This document shows, one piece after another, positions 50,064 to 64,000 of a DNA stretch of 64,000 bases. Position 1 is the stretch's first letter. Each line of letters begins with the position of its first letter. Origin of the DNA: Amoebidium appalachense. Lineage: Eukaryota > Ichthyosporea. A model generated the notes under the pieces. It worked only from the letters and a program-made list of their open reading frames with translations, was not told the DNA's origin and did not search any database. The translations under genes and the position numbers were made by a program. The stretch spans positions 18,848,001 to 18,912,000 of the forward strand of contig CAVNZM010000001.1 in the NCBI GenBank assembly GCA_963693365.1. The letters run 5' to 3'.

Positions 50064-50600
50064 GCGAGGGGGGGGAGGAGAGGAGTAGGAGTCGGGTAGG
50101 ACGAAAGGGTCAAGGGAAGATTAGTAATGGCGAGGGTGGAATGGTGTGGGCCTCAGGGCTGTGGGGCGGGGTGTTCACCCCGGGGGGGGGGGGGGGGGGG
50201 GGGGGGAAGGCGGGGGGGGGGGGAAGGGGGGGGGGGGGGGGGGGGGGGGGAGGGGGAGGGGAGGGAGGGGGAGACGAATTTGCAGGTGATGATAGGAGAA
50301 TCTATGGGAATATCAGTAGCACAGTCTGTTTGCGCCTATTTTGGTTTCGGCCTTATTTATTAATTCCTAAGAGGGAAACCATCAACAAATCCCTCAGTGA
50401 TTTACACATTCTGTCCCACAATCACGGTCACGGTTTTGTGCACTCACCCCCAGCTGATTTCACTCCCGTCAGTCGGGTGACCACTCACACAAGATGCATG
50501 CCACTATGGTGGTTGCAGCTCATTGAATTTGCGCTTAACGAGGTGGCTACTTAAGGCAACCATAATCGTTAAGAGGTCACCCACAATAAACACTGAACAA
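44700..50600. repeat. Tandem array of diverged ~1-2 kb non-coding units
   Basis: Two landmark blocks alternate. Block A (CACTCCCGT.AGT.GGGTGACCAC, then GCCACTATGGTGGTTGCAG) is near 46027, 47640, 48609 and 50459. Block B (GGGCTGGAATA, then a CTGTAACCGTTGTGCTG-like stretch) is near 44705, 46905 and 49664, with a more diverged copy near 45470. A third block (GTGATGAACGG..AATC.AGGGAAAT) is near 45880, 47475, 48428 and 50285. Between them lie poly-G/poly-C runs. Long frames here are Pro- or Gly-repeat artefacts. The array looks like repeated local duplication of non-coding DNA. Confidence 0.75.
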
Positions 50601-51121
50601 TCCTTGCCTGACCCCCCCCCCCCCCCCCCCCCCCCCCCGTCCTCTCCCCCCACCTTCTCCCCCTTCCCCAGCCAACCAACCAACAACCACCCACCCACAT
50701 CACCCACCCGCTTTCTCTCCGCTCTGCTCCACACCATCAACCACAAACACAAACACACTATTTTCACTAGCTTAATGCATATTCCCCCCACCCCCCTTCC
50801 CCCAGTTTCTTGGGCAGGAGGGGGTGGAGGGGGGTTCACGTTTGGTGGGAGGGGAGTGGGGAGGAATGAGGAATTTTGAGCTTCTTATTGAGTCAATATG
50901 TATGCATACACAAAGACATTTCCCAACAGCCCTTTCCATCCTCCCCTCCCCCCCCCCCCTCCCTCATTCCCCAGTCCCACCCCAGCTGCCAATATTCACC
51001 GTGAGTGCACACTACCCACCATACATGCGGAGCAGACACAGGACACTATCACAGGCCAAATGGAAGCAAAACACACTCTTCTTTTACTCGCTGTTAGCCA
51101 GACGGTGAAATTCCAGGGGTT

Positions 51122-54100
51122 TTATTTTTGCGTCAGGTCTGCTTGGGTAAGAGTGACGGTCTCCCCAGACCACCTATCCACCTGTGCCTCTCCCGTGGGC
51201 CCCTGAACATTTATGAGCACCCCCTTCCCCGATGTGTTATTTTCTAATTTGCAAGTCCCCTTAAACACTATAGAGCCCCCATTCACCAATGCCCCAGAAC
51301 TTGACCAAGCGTCAAACACAGAGCCAGTTGTGCGACATGCGTTCTCCACAAACTCCGCATCCACAATAATTTTCCCTCCGACAATATTGCTGGCTACAGC
51401 ACCCCCCCGACCTTCGGGGGCTGTATTTTGGTAAAACCGACCACCGATATTTGCCTCTCCATATACCCTCTCGAGCCATGCCGCCCCTCCCCGCGACCCC
51501 CATCCCAACTCCCTTGCACGATTTCTCTCAAAGTTTGAGTCGAGGGTGAGTCTAGCCCCTTGGTCTATGGTGAAGACATGGAACGCACCACCAGCAGTTG
51601 CGACGTTTTCGGTAAATTCGTTCCCAGTAACGGTCATCTCACTTCCATCACGCAAGAAATTCACCATAAGAGCACCCCCAAGACTATGTTTGTACAGAAA
51701 TTGGTTCCCCGTAAATTGTGAATTTCGCACAACCATGGGTCCAAACACCTCGCGCACCCACACCGCCCCACCACCACCCCACATGTAAATCTGTTTGTCG
51801 CCATCCATATAGTCATTCACCATATTGTTCTCAAACCGACATGAGTCTATGGTGATTCCCGAAGTTCGCCCAATGAAGAACACAGACCCCCCTCGGGCGC
51901 TTGTGACGAAATTTCTGAAGGTGCAGTTGTAGGCGTTCAAATTTACGGTTGTTGTGGCGTTTGGGGTTTCTTGTTCCGTCCCTAAATCGGGGGAGCGAAG
52001 AACCGATGCATCGCCATCCCCAACTCTTTCAAACACCAAATTTCTTAGCGTTACCGTTTGTCCATCTCCATTCGCCCTGAAAATTCCGCCCCACGCCGAA
52101 TTCATGGTTGTGGTTATTTTGATTGGCTGTGTGCTGTTGGGGTTTCCTATTATGGTAAGGTCGTGTGCAAATGGGATTTCGCTGTCCACTTTAACCTCTG
52201 GTTCTCGTATGTAGAGGCTGGCCTTTGGCTGGGAGGCAGCAATGGCTGAAGAAAGATCTCGGTAGCAAACCTGTGCCAAAAAAAAAAAAAAAGAAGAAGA
52301 AGAAGAAGAAGAAGGAGGAGGAGGAGAGGGGTTGGGCAGGGGATAAATGGGTTGGGTTCCCTCCGGGTGGGGGAGCGAGGGGGGGAGGGGGGAGGGGGGG
52401 GGGGGGGGGGGAGGAAGGGGGGAGGGATGGGTGAGTATGAAGAGCTAAACGGCGAGAGTGAGGAGTGGTTTACGAGTGACATGTCACACCAGCTGTTGGG
52501 GGGGAAGGGAGGAGGGGGAAGGGTTGGGGGGGGGGGGGGGAGGGGGGGGGGGGGGGGGATGGACTCGAAAATGAAGGGAAAGGGTGCCGGACATACAGTG
52601 AACAGAGTGCAGCAGGCAGAAAACATGGCAGTTAGAGGTTCTGATATCACTGCAAAATCCGAGCTATGGTGGAGTCGGTGTTTATAGAAAGACGGTAGCC
52701 TGAAGTTGCACCTCCGAAGCACGTGAGCAAAAAAACTGGGAATATTTACACAAAAGTGTAATGAAAGATGAAAATAGCCCCCAAAAATAATAATCCAGAG
52801 GTGTAAGGGCATTGTTCATCCCTCTCCCCCCCCCCCCCCCCCCCTCCCTCCCCCTCCCGTCCTCCCTTTTTTTTTTTTTTTTTTTTTTTGAAAACTCTTT
52901 TTTGCATTTTTTTTTTTTTTTGGGAGGGGGGGGGGGGGGGGGGGGGGGGGGGAGGAGAGGGCATTCTGTGTGCCACACACGGACTGGGTGTGCTTGTGTG
53001 CGTGCGCGTGCGCGTGCGTGCAATGGTGGTTGTATTGCAGGGGTAGGGGGAGGAGGGAGAGGGGTGCGAGCTGACAAATCTAGATGATTGAGATTCGTAG
53101 GTTGAGGCAGGCGATAAGGTCAGTCTTAACAAGGCTAGAGAAAAATCTGGCGGGGTATGGGATGCATAATTTGGGTGCACAAAGAGTGTGTGTATGTGAT
53201 TGGAGTGGGGATGGAGGGGTAGTGCTAGTCTAGGGGACGGGGGGGGGGGGGGGGGGGGGGTGGAGAGGAAGGAGGGGAATGGGTGGGTGGGTGGGTGGGC
53301 CGGGGGGAGGAAGGGGGGGGGGGGGGGGGGTCGCACCGGTGGAAAGGGGAGTGGGGGGTAAAGGGGGGAGGGAGGGGAGGCAGGGGAGAAGGATGGGAGT
53401 GCTTACCATTTCATTGGACACTGCACACGGGGTGTCCAGACATGTGCCGTTGAGCTGCAGCCAATAGCCATCGTCGCATGCCTTGCACGTGACCAAATCA
53501 CCTGTGCACGTGTACGTGCGGCAGTTGGGAGGACGGCGGGACTCACAGCCATGGGTGGTGTTGTTGGTAGGCGTTGGGGGGATGACCTCGGTGGTGGGAT
53601 TGGCATGATGGTTGTTGGATTTGGACCTAAGGCCAAGGGGGAGACCAACCTGTGTGGGGGTGACATACCGTGAATGGTGAGGGGGCAGATGCCATGGGCA
53701 ATCGAGAAAGAGTCTCATTCCAGATATTCATAGATGCGTTCAAGACCCCCCCCCCCAAAAAAATTGCTAAAAACCGCATTATTATCAACTTGCCCAGTGC
53801 AAGGGCGAGTCTCACATTCGTCACACGCACATACTGATTGTCAATTCTTGTCCGCGTCAAGAGAACTAAGGGTGATTACATGCACAGTTGTTCTGTTAAC
53901 ATTTACTTGGGCTCGTAATGATCCCCAGTTGTACGTATCCCAGGGATTATAAAAATCCCAATTTGAGCTTATAATGATCCCAGTCGTACACATACACACA
54001 TGCATATATGCATTAAATAACTGTATCCTACCAACTAACGTTAGTTTCCAGCATCCTTTTTAAGTATGCATGCTCTAGTGGGTTACACAGAACTTCGAAT

Positions 54101-54277
54101 CTCTGTTTTACCAGAGGGTGTGTATCAGTTACGGAAACCCACCCCAAGTCCGACGACCAGAGCAATCATCAGGGCCAGAGCCGTGAGCCCAGCAGCCAGC
54201 CTTCTGCGTCTCGTTTGCAGGCACCCGTGGGGCTTACCACCCACAGACCCATCCTCGGCATCCAATCCGTTGGCCAT
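51122..54277 (-). CDS. Type II membrane protein with Cys-rich stalk and parallel beta-helix, three exons
   Basis: Exons 54277-54143, 53649-53407 and 52270-51122 (minus strand) join in phase 0 at both introns to give 508 residues. Exon 1 encodes a short cytoplasmic head with an RRRR stop-transfer and the start of a hydrophobic anchor (AAGLTALALMIALVVGLG). Exon 2 gives an Asn/Thr-rich stalk and a module with about eight cysteines (CESRRPPNC, CKACDDGYWLQLNGTC), EGF/furin-like in spacing. Exon 3 is a right-handed beta-helix: repeated turns such as NCTFRNFV, SCRFENNM, NSQFTGNQF, GNEFTENVA and AEFVENAC with GG-rich loops. Such proteins are surface adhesins or glycan-binding/processing proteins; no catalytic site is evident. 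Donors GTGGGT and GTAAGC and acceptors CACACAG and GGCACAG (after a long T tract) support the model. The first exon is only 45 codons and easily missed. Confidence 0.75.
52280..53406. repeat. Homopolymer-rich second intron of the beta-helix gene
   Basis: The intron holds (GAA)n-like and poly-G stretches (52396-52410, 52530-52558, 52928-52951, 53239-53260, 53318-53330), a C run (about 52828-52844) and T runs near 52868 and 52910. On the minus strand the acceptor is preceded by a 14-nt T run. No ORF of normal composition. Confidence 0.8.
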
Positions 54278-55110
54278 ACTGAATGTTCAGCCTAGGCCTT
54301 AGGCTATAGATGATTTGAAAGCCGGTACTTTTTGGGAGCCTAGCATAGCTAGTATGTTGTATTTTGAAAAGCTTACAAGTTATGCTTTTTGTGATGGAAC
54401 CAAGCTAATATTCCACTACTACGACCGGCCCATTTATTGTTATTGTTTAACGAGCCTGGCCAGAGGCCTGGAGGACCCTCGCAAGTGACAAAGGAACGTG
54501 TTTAACGGTAATCGATTGCGGTGTTCTATGCGCCGCAATAATTCTGACATTAATATTTCACAAAATCTTGCCCTTTACAGCTGTACTTTGGAGAGGGCAC
54601 GCGGATATGGGGTCCATGAACGCATGGTACACCCATGTCACGCTATCTCTACGCGGCCGGAATACCCGGGCCCCCAAAACGTACTCATGCTGACAGGTCA
54701 TGAGTCAATAATTGCATCGTGCAAAGCGATGCCCGTTATGTCCTCCCATGACATATTTGCAGGTACAATACAACCAGATATGTAGACGGAAGAAAATACT
54801 ATAGAAGGGCGCAGTGGACGTGCACAGCGCGGTCAGGCTTGGATCAGTACCGGTGGGGTAGGTTGGGGTCACGGAAGGCCGCAATCCAGATCTGCTCCCA
54901 GTAGATCTATTTGGATCTATTTATCCAATAGAACAACTTCATGTATAAGCCAATAGGAAGCGACTACAGCCGCACCGCCTCCTGCACGGTGCACGTGAAT
55001 CTCCGAGCCACCATGGCCGGTAACGCGCGTGTGTGTACGTGCGTGCTCGCGATCGTGTGTGCGTGTGTGCGTGTGTGTATTTGTGTGCGTGTGTATTCGT
55101 GTGTGTTTAA

Positions 55111-55854
55111 GAGCGTGTTTGGCAGCGCAGTTATATCGTCTTTTCATCGTATTCGTCTTTTCGGCCTAAAGACGAATACGAATATGTCTCCTGCCCAGGT
55201 TTCAATTTGCGCTCTAAATACGTATTTTCGAAAATCACCTCCGAGTCCGGAGGTGATTTTCGAAAAGACGACATAACTTTAAGCCAATCATAAGTGACAT
55301 GAGCATCTATTGGATCACTCTGATCCAATCCAATGTTTGCACTGCAGTGCACCTTTTATGGTTATTATGTTTTGGTATTGGTGGAAATTGGGTCAGTGTC
55401 TGTTCTTTTCCCCATAATACTTTTTTACAACAGAAATAAAGAACAAATATTGTCATATATGCCAAAATATCTAGATATTTTTTTCCATATAAAACAGGAA
55501 AAAAAACACGTCCCATGTTGACTTCAATTACACTTCGAGGTAATAAATGTATTATTTTTGGTTTACACCCCTTCGCCCAATCCAACATCTGAAACATACA
55601 CTTTTCGCATTCCACTGATCAAACGTAAATACGATCAAGCGGGCTCAACTTTCGTGTTTAGGCGTGGTTGGTACGCCATAAGGGGTTTACACACTTTTTA
55701 TTGCGTGGACACTGCCGGAGGCCCAGCCACATTCGACGGCATAATCGTGTTTCAGCCCTAAATACGCATACCACGAAATAATTTTATAAACACGATTGAT
55801 CGTCTTTTCGCCATAAATACGAATACGCTTTTTGGAGGGTTGCCAAACACGCCC
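55111..55854. mobile_element. PIF/Harbinger-like MITE with internal foldbacks
   Basis: Termini GAGCGTGTTTGGCA and (inverted) TGCCAAACACGCCC are flanked by TAA on both sides (55108-55110 and 55855-55857). Subterminal copies of TATCGTCTTTTC/GTATTCG recur on both arms. An inner perfect hairpin, TTTTCGAAAATCACCTCCGA and complement, lies around 55223-55266. There is no transposase ORF. The same GTGTTTGGCA core and TNA-type duplication as the element at 42925 suggest mobilisation by the same transposase family. Confidence 0.7.
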
Positions 55855-56164
55855 TAATTGTCACATGTGAACGTATACGGGTCATTTTTGGTGCGCACTT
55901 GTCTGTGTGTGTGTGTGGAAATTTGTGCACTCATGTGCCCGGCGTCGACGGTCACGCTTTTTTAATACGCTCACGGTGTGCATACATGTGTGTTTGTGTG
56001 TGTGTGTACAGTGTGTCTGTGTGAACTATGGTGTGGGCACATGCGTGTCTCAGGGTGTGCGTGCGTGGTGCTTGTGTGCTTGGCGGAAGAGCGGGTGGGC
56101 GGACACGTTCATGTGTGCATGCGTGAGTGCATGTGCGTGTGGTGCGTGTGCGTGTGTGTGTTTA

Positions 56165-56457
<293 letters not shown>

Positions 56458-56611
56458 TTTCTGCCACATGTTTTGAGTGGGTGTCTAGGGGTGGTGGGAG
56501 GGGAGAGGGGGGCGTGATTGTGTGCGCATGTGTGTATGCGTCTGGGTGTGTGTGTGGGTGTTTGTGTGTGTGACACTGTGTATGTTTGTGTGTGTTTGTG
56601 TGTGTGTCACA

Positions 56612-56653
<42 letters not shown>

Positions 56654-57383
56654 CTGTGTGTGCGTGTACGCGTGTGGGTGCGCGCTTGACTCTAGTGTTG
56701 GTGTGTGGGTGTGTGAGTGAGTGCTGCGTCTGTGCGTGTGCACGCGTGTGTGTGTGTCACGATGTGTGTCACACAGTTTGCCCTTGTGCGTGCAGGTGCA
56801 CGTGTATTCATATGTATGTCTGTGTCATTTTAAACGGTACCAGTATACGTATACCAGGTTGCTTTGGAAATAATCCGACACTTCTACTATAATAGTTTAC
56901 AATTGATAAGGCCGGGAGCCAGAGTGAGACTCCGGGGCTCCTGTGGGGAAGGGGTCCGGAGTGGGGGGAGGAGGGGGTGGGGGTGGGGGGGGGGGGGGGG
57001 GGGGGGAGGCGGGGGCACTCTTGGGATTAAAACAACATAAATATGACATTGGCACGTCGCTATTTCCCCACATGCCTTCTATCTTCCCCTAGTTGAGCAG
57101 CCCAAGTAGGGAAAGAGAGAGAAACTGTGTGCCTGCCTAAATTTGATACCGGTTGTGGTTGTGTCTGTCTTTGTATTGCTCTTCGTGGTGTCTATGAGCA
57201 CCCGGCCGTCCAAGAGCTCTTTTCTCGTGTGTAGTTCTTGCAAAGAAGGTGGGTACGCTACCCTTTGCCGATTATATTTAGAACCAATAACGGAACCTAT
57301 ATTCGCGGAGACAATGCTTACCAGACCAAGGTTGAAACAAGCACCGTGACGTTTTGTAGTTAGCTCAGGAGCCTTCTTTTGAC

Positions 57384-57435
<52 letters not shown>

Positions 57436-57493
57436 ACACACCACACACAAACACACGCACGCACACACGCACACACAAACACACACACACACA

Positions 57494-57542
<49 letters not shown>

Positions 57543-57973
57543 ACACACACCCACACACACTCGCCCACACACACGCACTCTCACACACACACACGCACAC
57601 ACACACACACATACAGGGAACATCCGGGTCCCACTCTCAGCCTGGATTCCTTATCGATGGTCCATGACGGTTACTAGTTTTCTGTAGCATCCCCCCCCCC
57701 CCCACCCCCCACCCCCTCCCCCACCTACACACACATATACACCACCTTCCCACTCCAATTTGATTTTTCACTATTTTCAGTTGTAAACAAAGGGTAGTCT
57801 ACCAGGGTGACAATATACAGGTCTGTGCGGGGGGAATTCAATGGAATATGCGCTGAGTGGTGGCATTGTGCACGTGTGTGTGTTTGTATGTGACTGTGAC
57901 AAAGTTCTCGTTATTGCTGGTGCTTGTGCACCCATATTTTGGAGTACCCGGTTGATTCTCACACTATGTGGAG

Positions 57974-58010
<37 letters not shown>

Positions 58011-58470
58011 TTCCCCGATGTTCTTTCTCAAGGCTCCCGTTGCTACTGCTGCTGCCACCTTGGAGTATGCAGATTACTTGTCGTCACACAACGGCATGCA
58101 CCTTGTCATACTATAGTGCCCTTGGGCGAGTTATTGTCTGACTCACCTCAACGGTGCGTGTACATGATGGCTGTGTGTTGTTGTGGTTGCTGCCAGTTAA
58201 GTTAAACAATTTATACCGAGAAAAAATACCTGTCGTTTTTTTTTCCCCCTATAGTCAGCAATAGCCAGAGTTTTCAGTTGGTTTTCACTAATCACAACTT
58301 AGCCAGGAACAACTATTTCGCAGATCTCGAGATACTTTTACCGATTCGAAAGGCAATGGTTTACAGATTATGATGCATAACAACTTGAGGATATCCATTT
58401 GATCTGGTGCGTTTCACGGTGTTTGTGTTTGTGCTTGTGTGGTGTGTATGTGCGTGTTTGAGTGTGTGTG

Positions 58471-58518
<48 letters not shown>

Positions 58519-58590
58519 CGTCACGTGTGTGCACGCGCGCGTTCATGGGTGTGTACACTGAGACGTGTGTGTGCGTGTGTGCGCATGATG
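56458..58590. other. Repeat-rich stretch without a clear gene
   Basis: (TG)n blocks to 56830, poly-G 56989-57006, C/A runs 57382-57420, (CA)n 57480-57610, C run 57974-58010, (TG)n about 58455-58510. Short plus-strand frames at 57143-57349 (hydrophobic N-terminus) and about 58017-58116 have normal composition but no recognisable family; I do not call them. Confidence 0.5.
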
Positions 58591-58594
58591 TGTG

Positions 58595-58751
<157 letters not shown>

Positions 58752-59292
58752 TTTTCAGTCTCACAAAGGACAACTGTGGATATTTCGTGGGCATTTGCAC
58801 AACGACCAGGAGGTTTGCACATATGCACATCTCGTGTAGTGACGATGTGCATTAGAAGTATAAATTTCAAAATTGATAACACCGGTCTAGCCTACTCGGG
58901 TATTACACACCGTGCAATGTCCGACGCACATGTGCCATCAGGATACCCACTCAACTTGCATCATCAAGTCACGACATCCATAATTTTTTCAATGATTCTT
59001 CTTTTGTTGTACTCGGAGCCTCGGCAAGAGGATTCACCCTAGCCTATTTAGCTTTTTAAAGGCCTAGGCATCACGGTACGCTACTGCTAAGCCACGTAAT
59101 GAAAAATTCTCATCGACAATGATTGATTTTGTACAGTTAGTCCTTGTGGTAGCAATTACGGTCATTCAAAAGAGTTAACATCCCAGATTTACTCACAAGC
59201 TAGGATTGACTTACACAGCACTAGTAGCCTAAGGTAATGATTTCTTGGCATGGTCCCATAACATACGCACAAACTCAGAGTTCATAAAACGA

Positions 59293-60812
59293 TCAGTGGC
59301 CACCGGGCAGCTCCTTTGTAAGGGTAGTGATGCCTCGGTGCAGGTTGGAGTGCCAAATGCCGTAGAAGCCGTAGATGACCAGGCCGGCCGCCATCCAGCC
59401 GAGGAACCGGTAGAGTGTCTCCTTGCCGGTCGAGCTCATGAGTCACAGGCACATGCCAACCGACAGGAAGGGCAGAACGGGGAGCCCGTAGCGGACACCG
59501 TTTCTGCTGATGGGGATGTTGCCCCACATCTTGAACAGGCGGGGTGCATCGGGCTGGGTGAAGCGCAGAACGACAACACCAATGGAGACCAGCACAAAGG
59601 CAAACAGCGTGCCGATGGACGACATGTCGGCAAGCACACCAATGGGCAGCAGGCCGCCGGCAACGGCGCAGAAGGCACCGGACAGGATGGTGGTGAAGTA
59701 GGGTGTCTTGAACTGGGGGTGCAGCCTGGCGGCAATGCTGGGCAGCAGGCTGCCCTTGGCCATGGTGTAGAAGATGCGGGGCTGGCCCATCAGGGCCACC
59801 AGCAAGACGGACGTCAGACCGGCAATGGCGGCCAGGGACACAACAATGGACAGCCACTTGCCCCCAATGCGTTCGGCAACAAAGGAGGTGGGCGAGGCAA
59901 TCTCCTTGTACTCGTAGTAGGGCACCACACCTACAAGCACAAGCGACATGAGCATGTACAGGAATGTGCAAATGCCAAGCGAGCCAAGCAGGCCAATGGG
60001 CAGGTCCCGTTGGGGCACCTTGGCCTCCTGCGCCATGAATGTGACGCCATCAAAGCCGATGTAGGCAAAAAACACAACAAGACCGGCACGCATGATGCCA
60101 GCAAACCCGTACGTGTCCCCACCCTGGTTGGGGGGGATGAAGGGCGAATAATTGTCGGGGTTGATCTTTAAAAAAATTTGTGAAGCCGATGATGATGACC
60201 AACACAACCACCACCAGCTTGATGCCTACAACCACGTGGTTGACCCAGGCAGACTCCTTGACGCCAAGCACCAACACGATTGTCACCATGGTTACAATGG
60301 CCATGGCCGGAAGCTTTATGTAGTTGCTTGTTACCACGAAACTTTCACCGTTGAACGAGAGGGGGGAGCTAACGAAGCTGGTCAAAGTGGACACCGACTT
60401 TAGCAAAGAACGAAGTAAAGTAGGCCGACCAGCCCACAGACACGGCGGCCGCACCAATGAGGTACTCGAGCAGCAGGTCCCAGCCGATGATCCATGCGGC
60501 GAATTCGCCCAGTGTGGCGTAGGTGAAGGTGTAGGCGCTGCCGGAAATGGGGATCATGGTTACCATTTCCGTGTAGCAAAGTCCGGCAAAGGCCGATGCA
60601 GCACCGCCAATGATAAAGGACCCGGGCCAGCATACGACCCGGCAGCTACACCAGCCAGCACGAAGATACCCGTGCCAATGATTGCGCCTATGCCGATCAG
60701 GCACAGATCCAGCCCGTTGATCATGAGGCACCGTTTCATGCTGTTTTCCTCGTGATTCCGCCGTCAGACCGGCAAAAGACTTGACCGGCCACAGCTGCTG
60801 CCATACGCTCAT
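59293..60812 (-). pseudogene. Cationic amino acid transporter (CAT/APC family), disrupted frame
   Basis: The minus-strand reading from ATG 60812 to TGA 59293-59295 gives a ~505-residue APC-superfamily permease: IGIGAIIGTGIFVLAG (TM1 signature), SAFAGLCYTEMVTMIPISGS, YIGFDGVTFMAQEAKVPQRDLPIG, a run of hydrophobic helices, and a C-terminal RFLGWMAAGLVIYGFYGIWHS. It would import cationic amino acids across the plasma or vacuolar membrane. The frame breaks near 60765, 60625, 60385 and 60170 (the last at a T7 run), and an in-frame TGA at 59443-59445 separates the final ~50 codons, which remain clearly homologous-looking. There are no introns. Either the gene has decayed recently or the consensus here is poor; preservation of all motifs favours sequencing error or very recent loss. 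Confidence 0.75.
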
Positions 60813-61004
60813 GGGCCTCTGTGTGTCCTGCGGTTCAGTTGACCCTCTGGTCTATGTTAGCAACGTGCCCATCACGCACCAGAGAGGACCCATTGTCCCA
60901 CTACTTGTCGCCGTCAGACGCCATGATGCTGCTGATGAGCTAAAAGACAGCTGGTTACCCTGCTGGTTACACTGCAGCTGAGCCTTGGTGGCTCCTAAGC
61001 GGCG

Positions 61005-61012
61005 TTTATATA
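61005..61012 (-). promoter_or_regulatory. TATA box upstream of the transporter
   Basis: TATATAAA on the minus strand, about 193 bp before the transporter ATG at 60812. It would give a 5' leader of about 160 nt. Confidence 0.45.

Positions 61013-64000
<2,988 letters not shown>

Noticed and set aside
46024-50839. Pro-, Gly- and Lys-rich frames in the tandem array
   Set aside because: Produced by G, C and A runs; frames differ between repeat copies.
57143-57349. 68-codon frame with hydrophobic N-terminus
   Set aside because: No family match, and the opposite strand is equally open; cannot be supported.
59245-60171. 308-codon plus-strand frame over the transporter
   Set aside because: Antisense of the permease; Gln/Gly/His-rich artefact.

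Overview
The window looks like nuclear DNA of a unicellular eukaryote. It has intron-rich genes with GT-AG (and at least two GC-AG) splice sites, TATA boxes, non-LTR and PIF/Harbinger-type transposons, and a very heavy load of simple repeats: G or C runs of 15-60 nt, (CA)n/(TG)n, (GA)n and (GCGT)n. I cannot name the lineage. No tRNA, rRNA, CRISPR array or bacterial operon was seen.

The most striking region is 222-14737, a ~14.5 kb element bounded by ~0.7 kb terminal inverted repeats (TIRs). It carries a protein-primed family B DNA polymerase of the Polinton/Maverick type, a double-jelly-roll major capsid protein whose motifs are those of nucleocytoplasmic large DNA viruses, a PD-(D/E)XK nuclease, two small unknown genes and a ~600 bp direct duplication. 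A 500-N scaffold gap (7625-8124) sits just before the capsid gene. Polymerase, nuclease and the small minus-strand gene carry frameshifts at homopolymers, and the polymerase also has one in-frame TAG, so the copy is either decaying or imperfectly assembled. The interior has none of the long homopolymer or dinucleotide tracts that begin abruptly at the right TIR edge.

To the right lie a simple-repeat zone (14.7-15.8 kb) and a gene-poor stretch. A ten-exon SAM-dependent methyltransferase gene (17546-25484) follows; I could assemble it in phase through introns full of simple repeats, one of which holds a foldback MITE. Next come a broken reverse-transcriptase element with an apparent 5' inversion (about 25.98-27.91 kb), a minus-strand PC-esterase/SGNH-like type II membrane protein (29.0-30.1 kb), and a six-exon gene (31230-39150). 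That gene encodes a ~1540-residue protein that looks like a DDE-type transposase with a WRN-like 3'-5' exonuclease inserted in its catalytic fold.

The right part holds a non-autonomous PIF/Harbinger element with a Myb/SANT-like ORF (42.9-43.9 kb), a tandem array of diverged non-coding units (44.7-50.6 kb), a three-exon minus-strand beta-helix membrane protein gene (51122-54277), a second PIF/Harbinger-like MITE (55.1-55.9 kb), long microsatellites, and a minus-strand cationic amino acid transporter broken by about four frameshifts and one in-frame TGA (59293-60812). The last 3 kb contain only microsatellites and weak ORFs.
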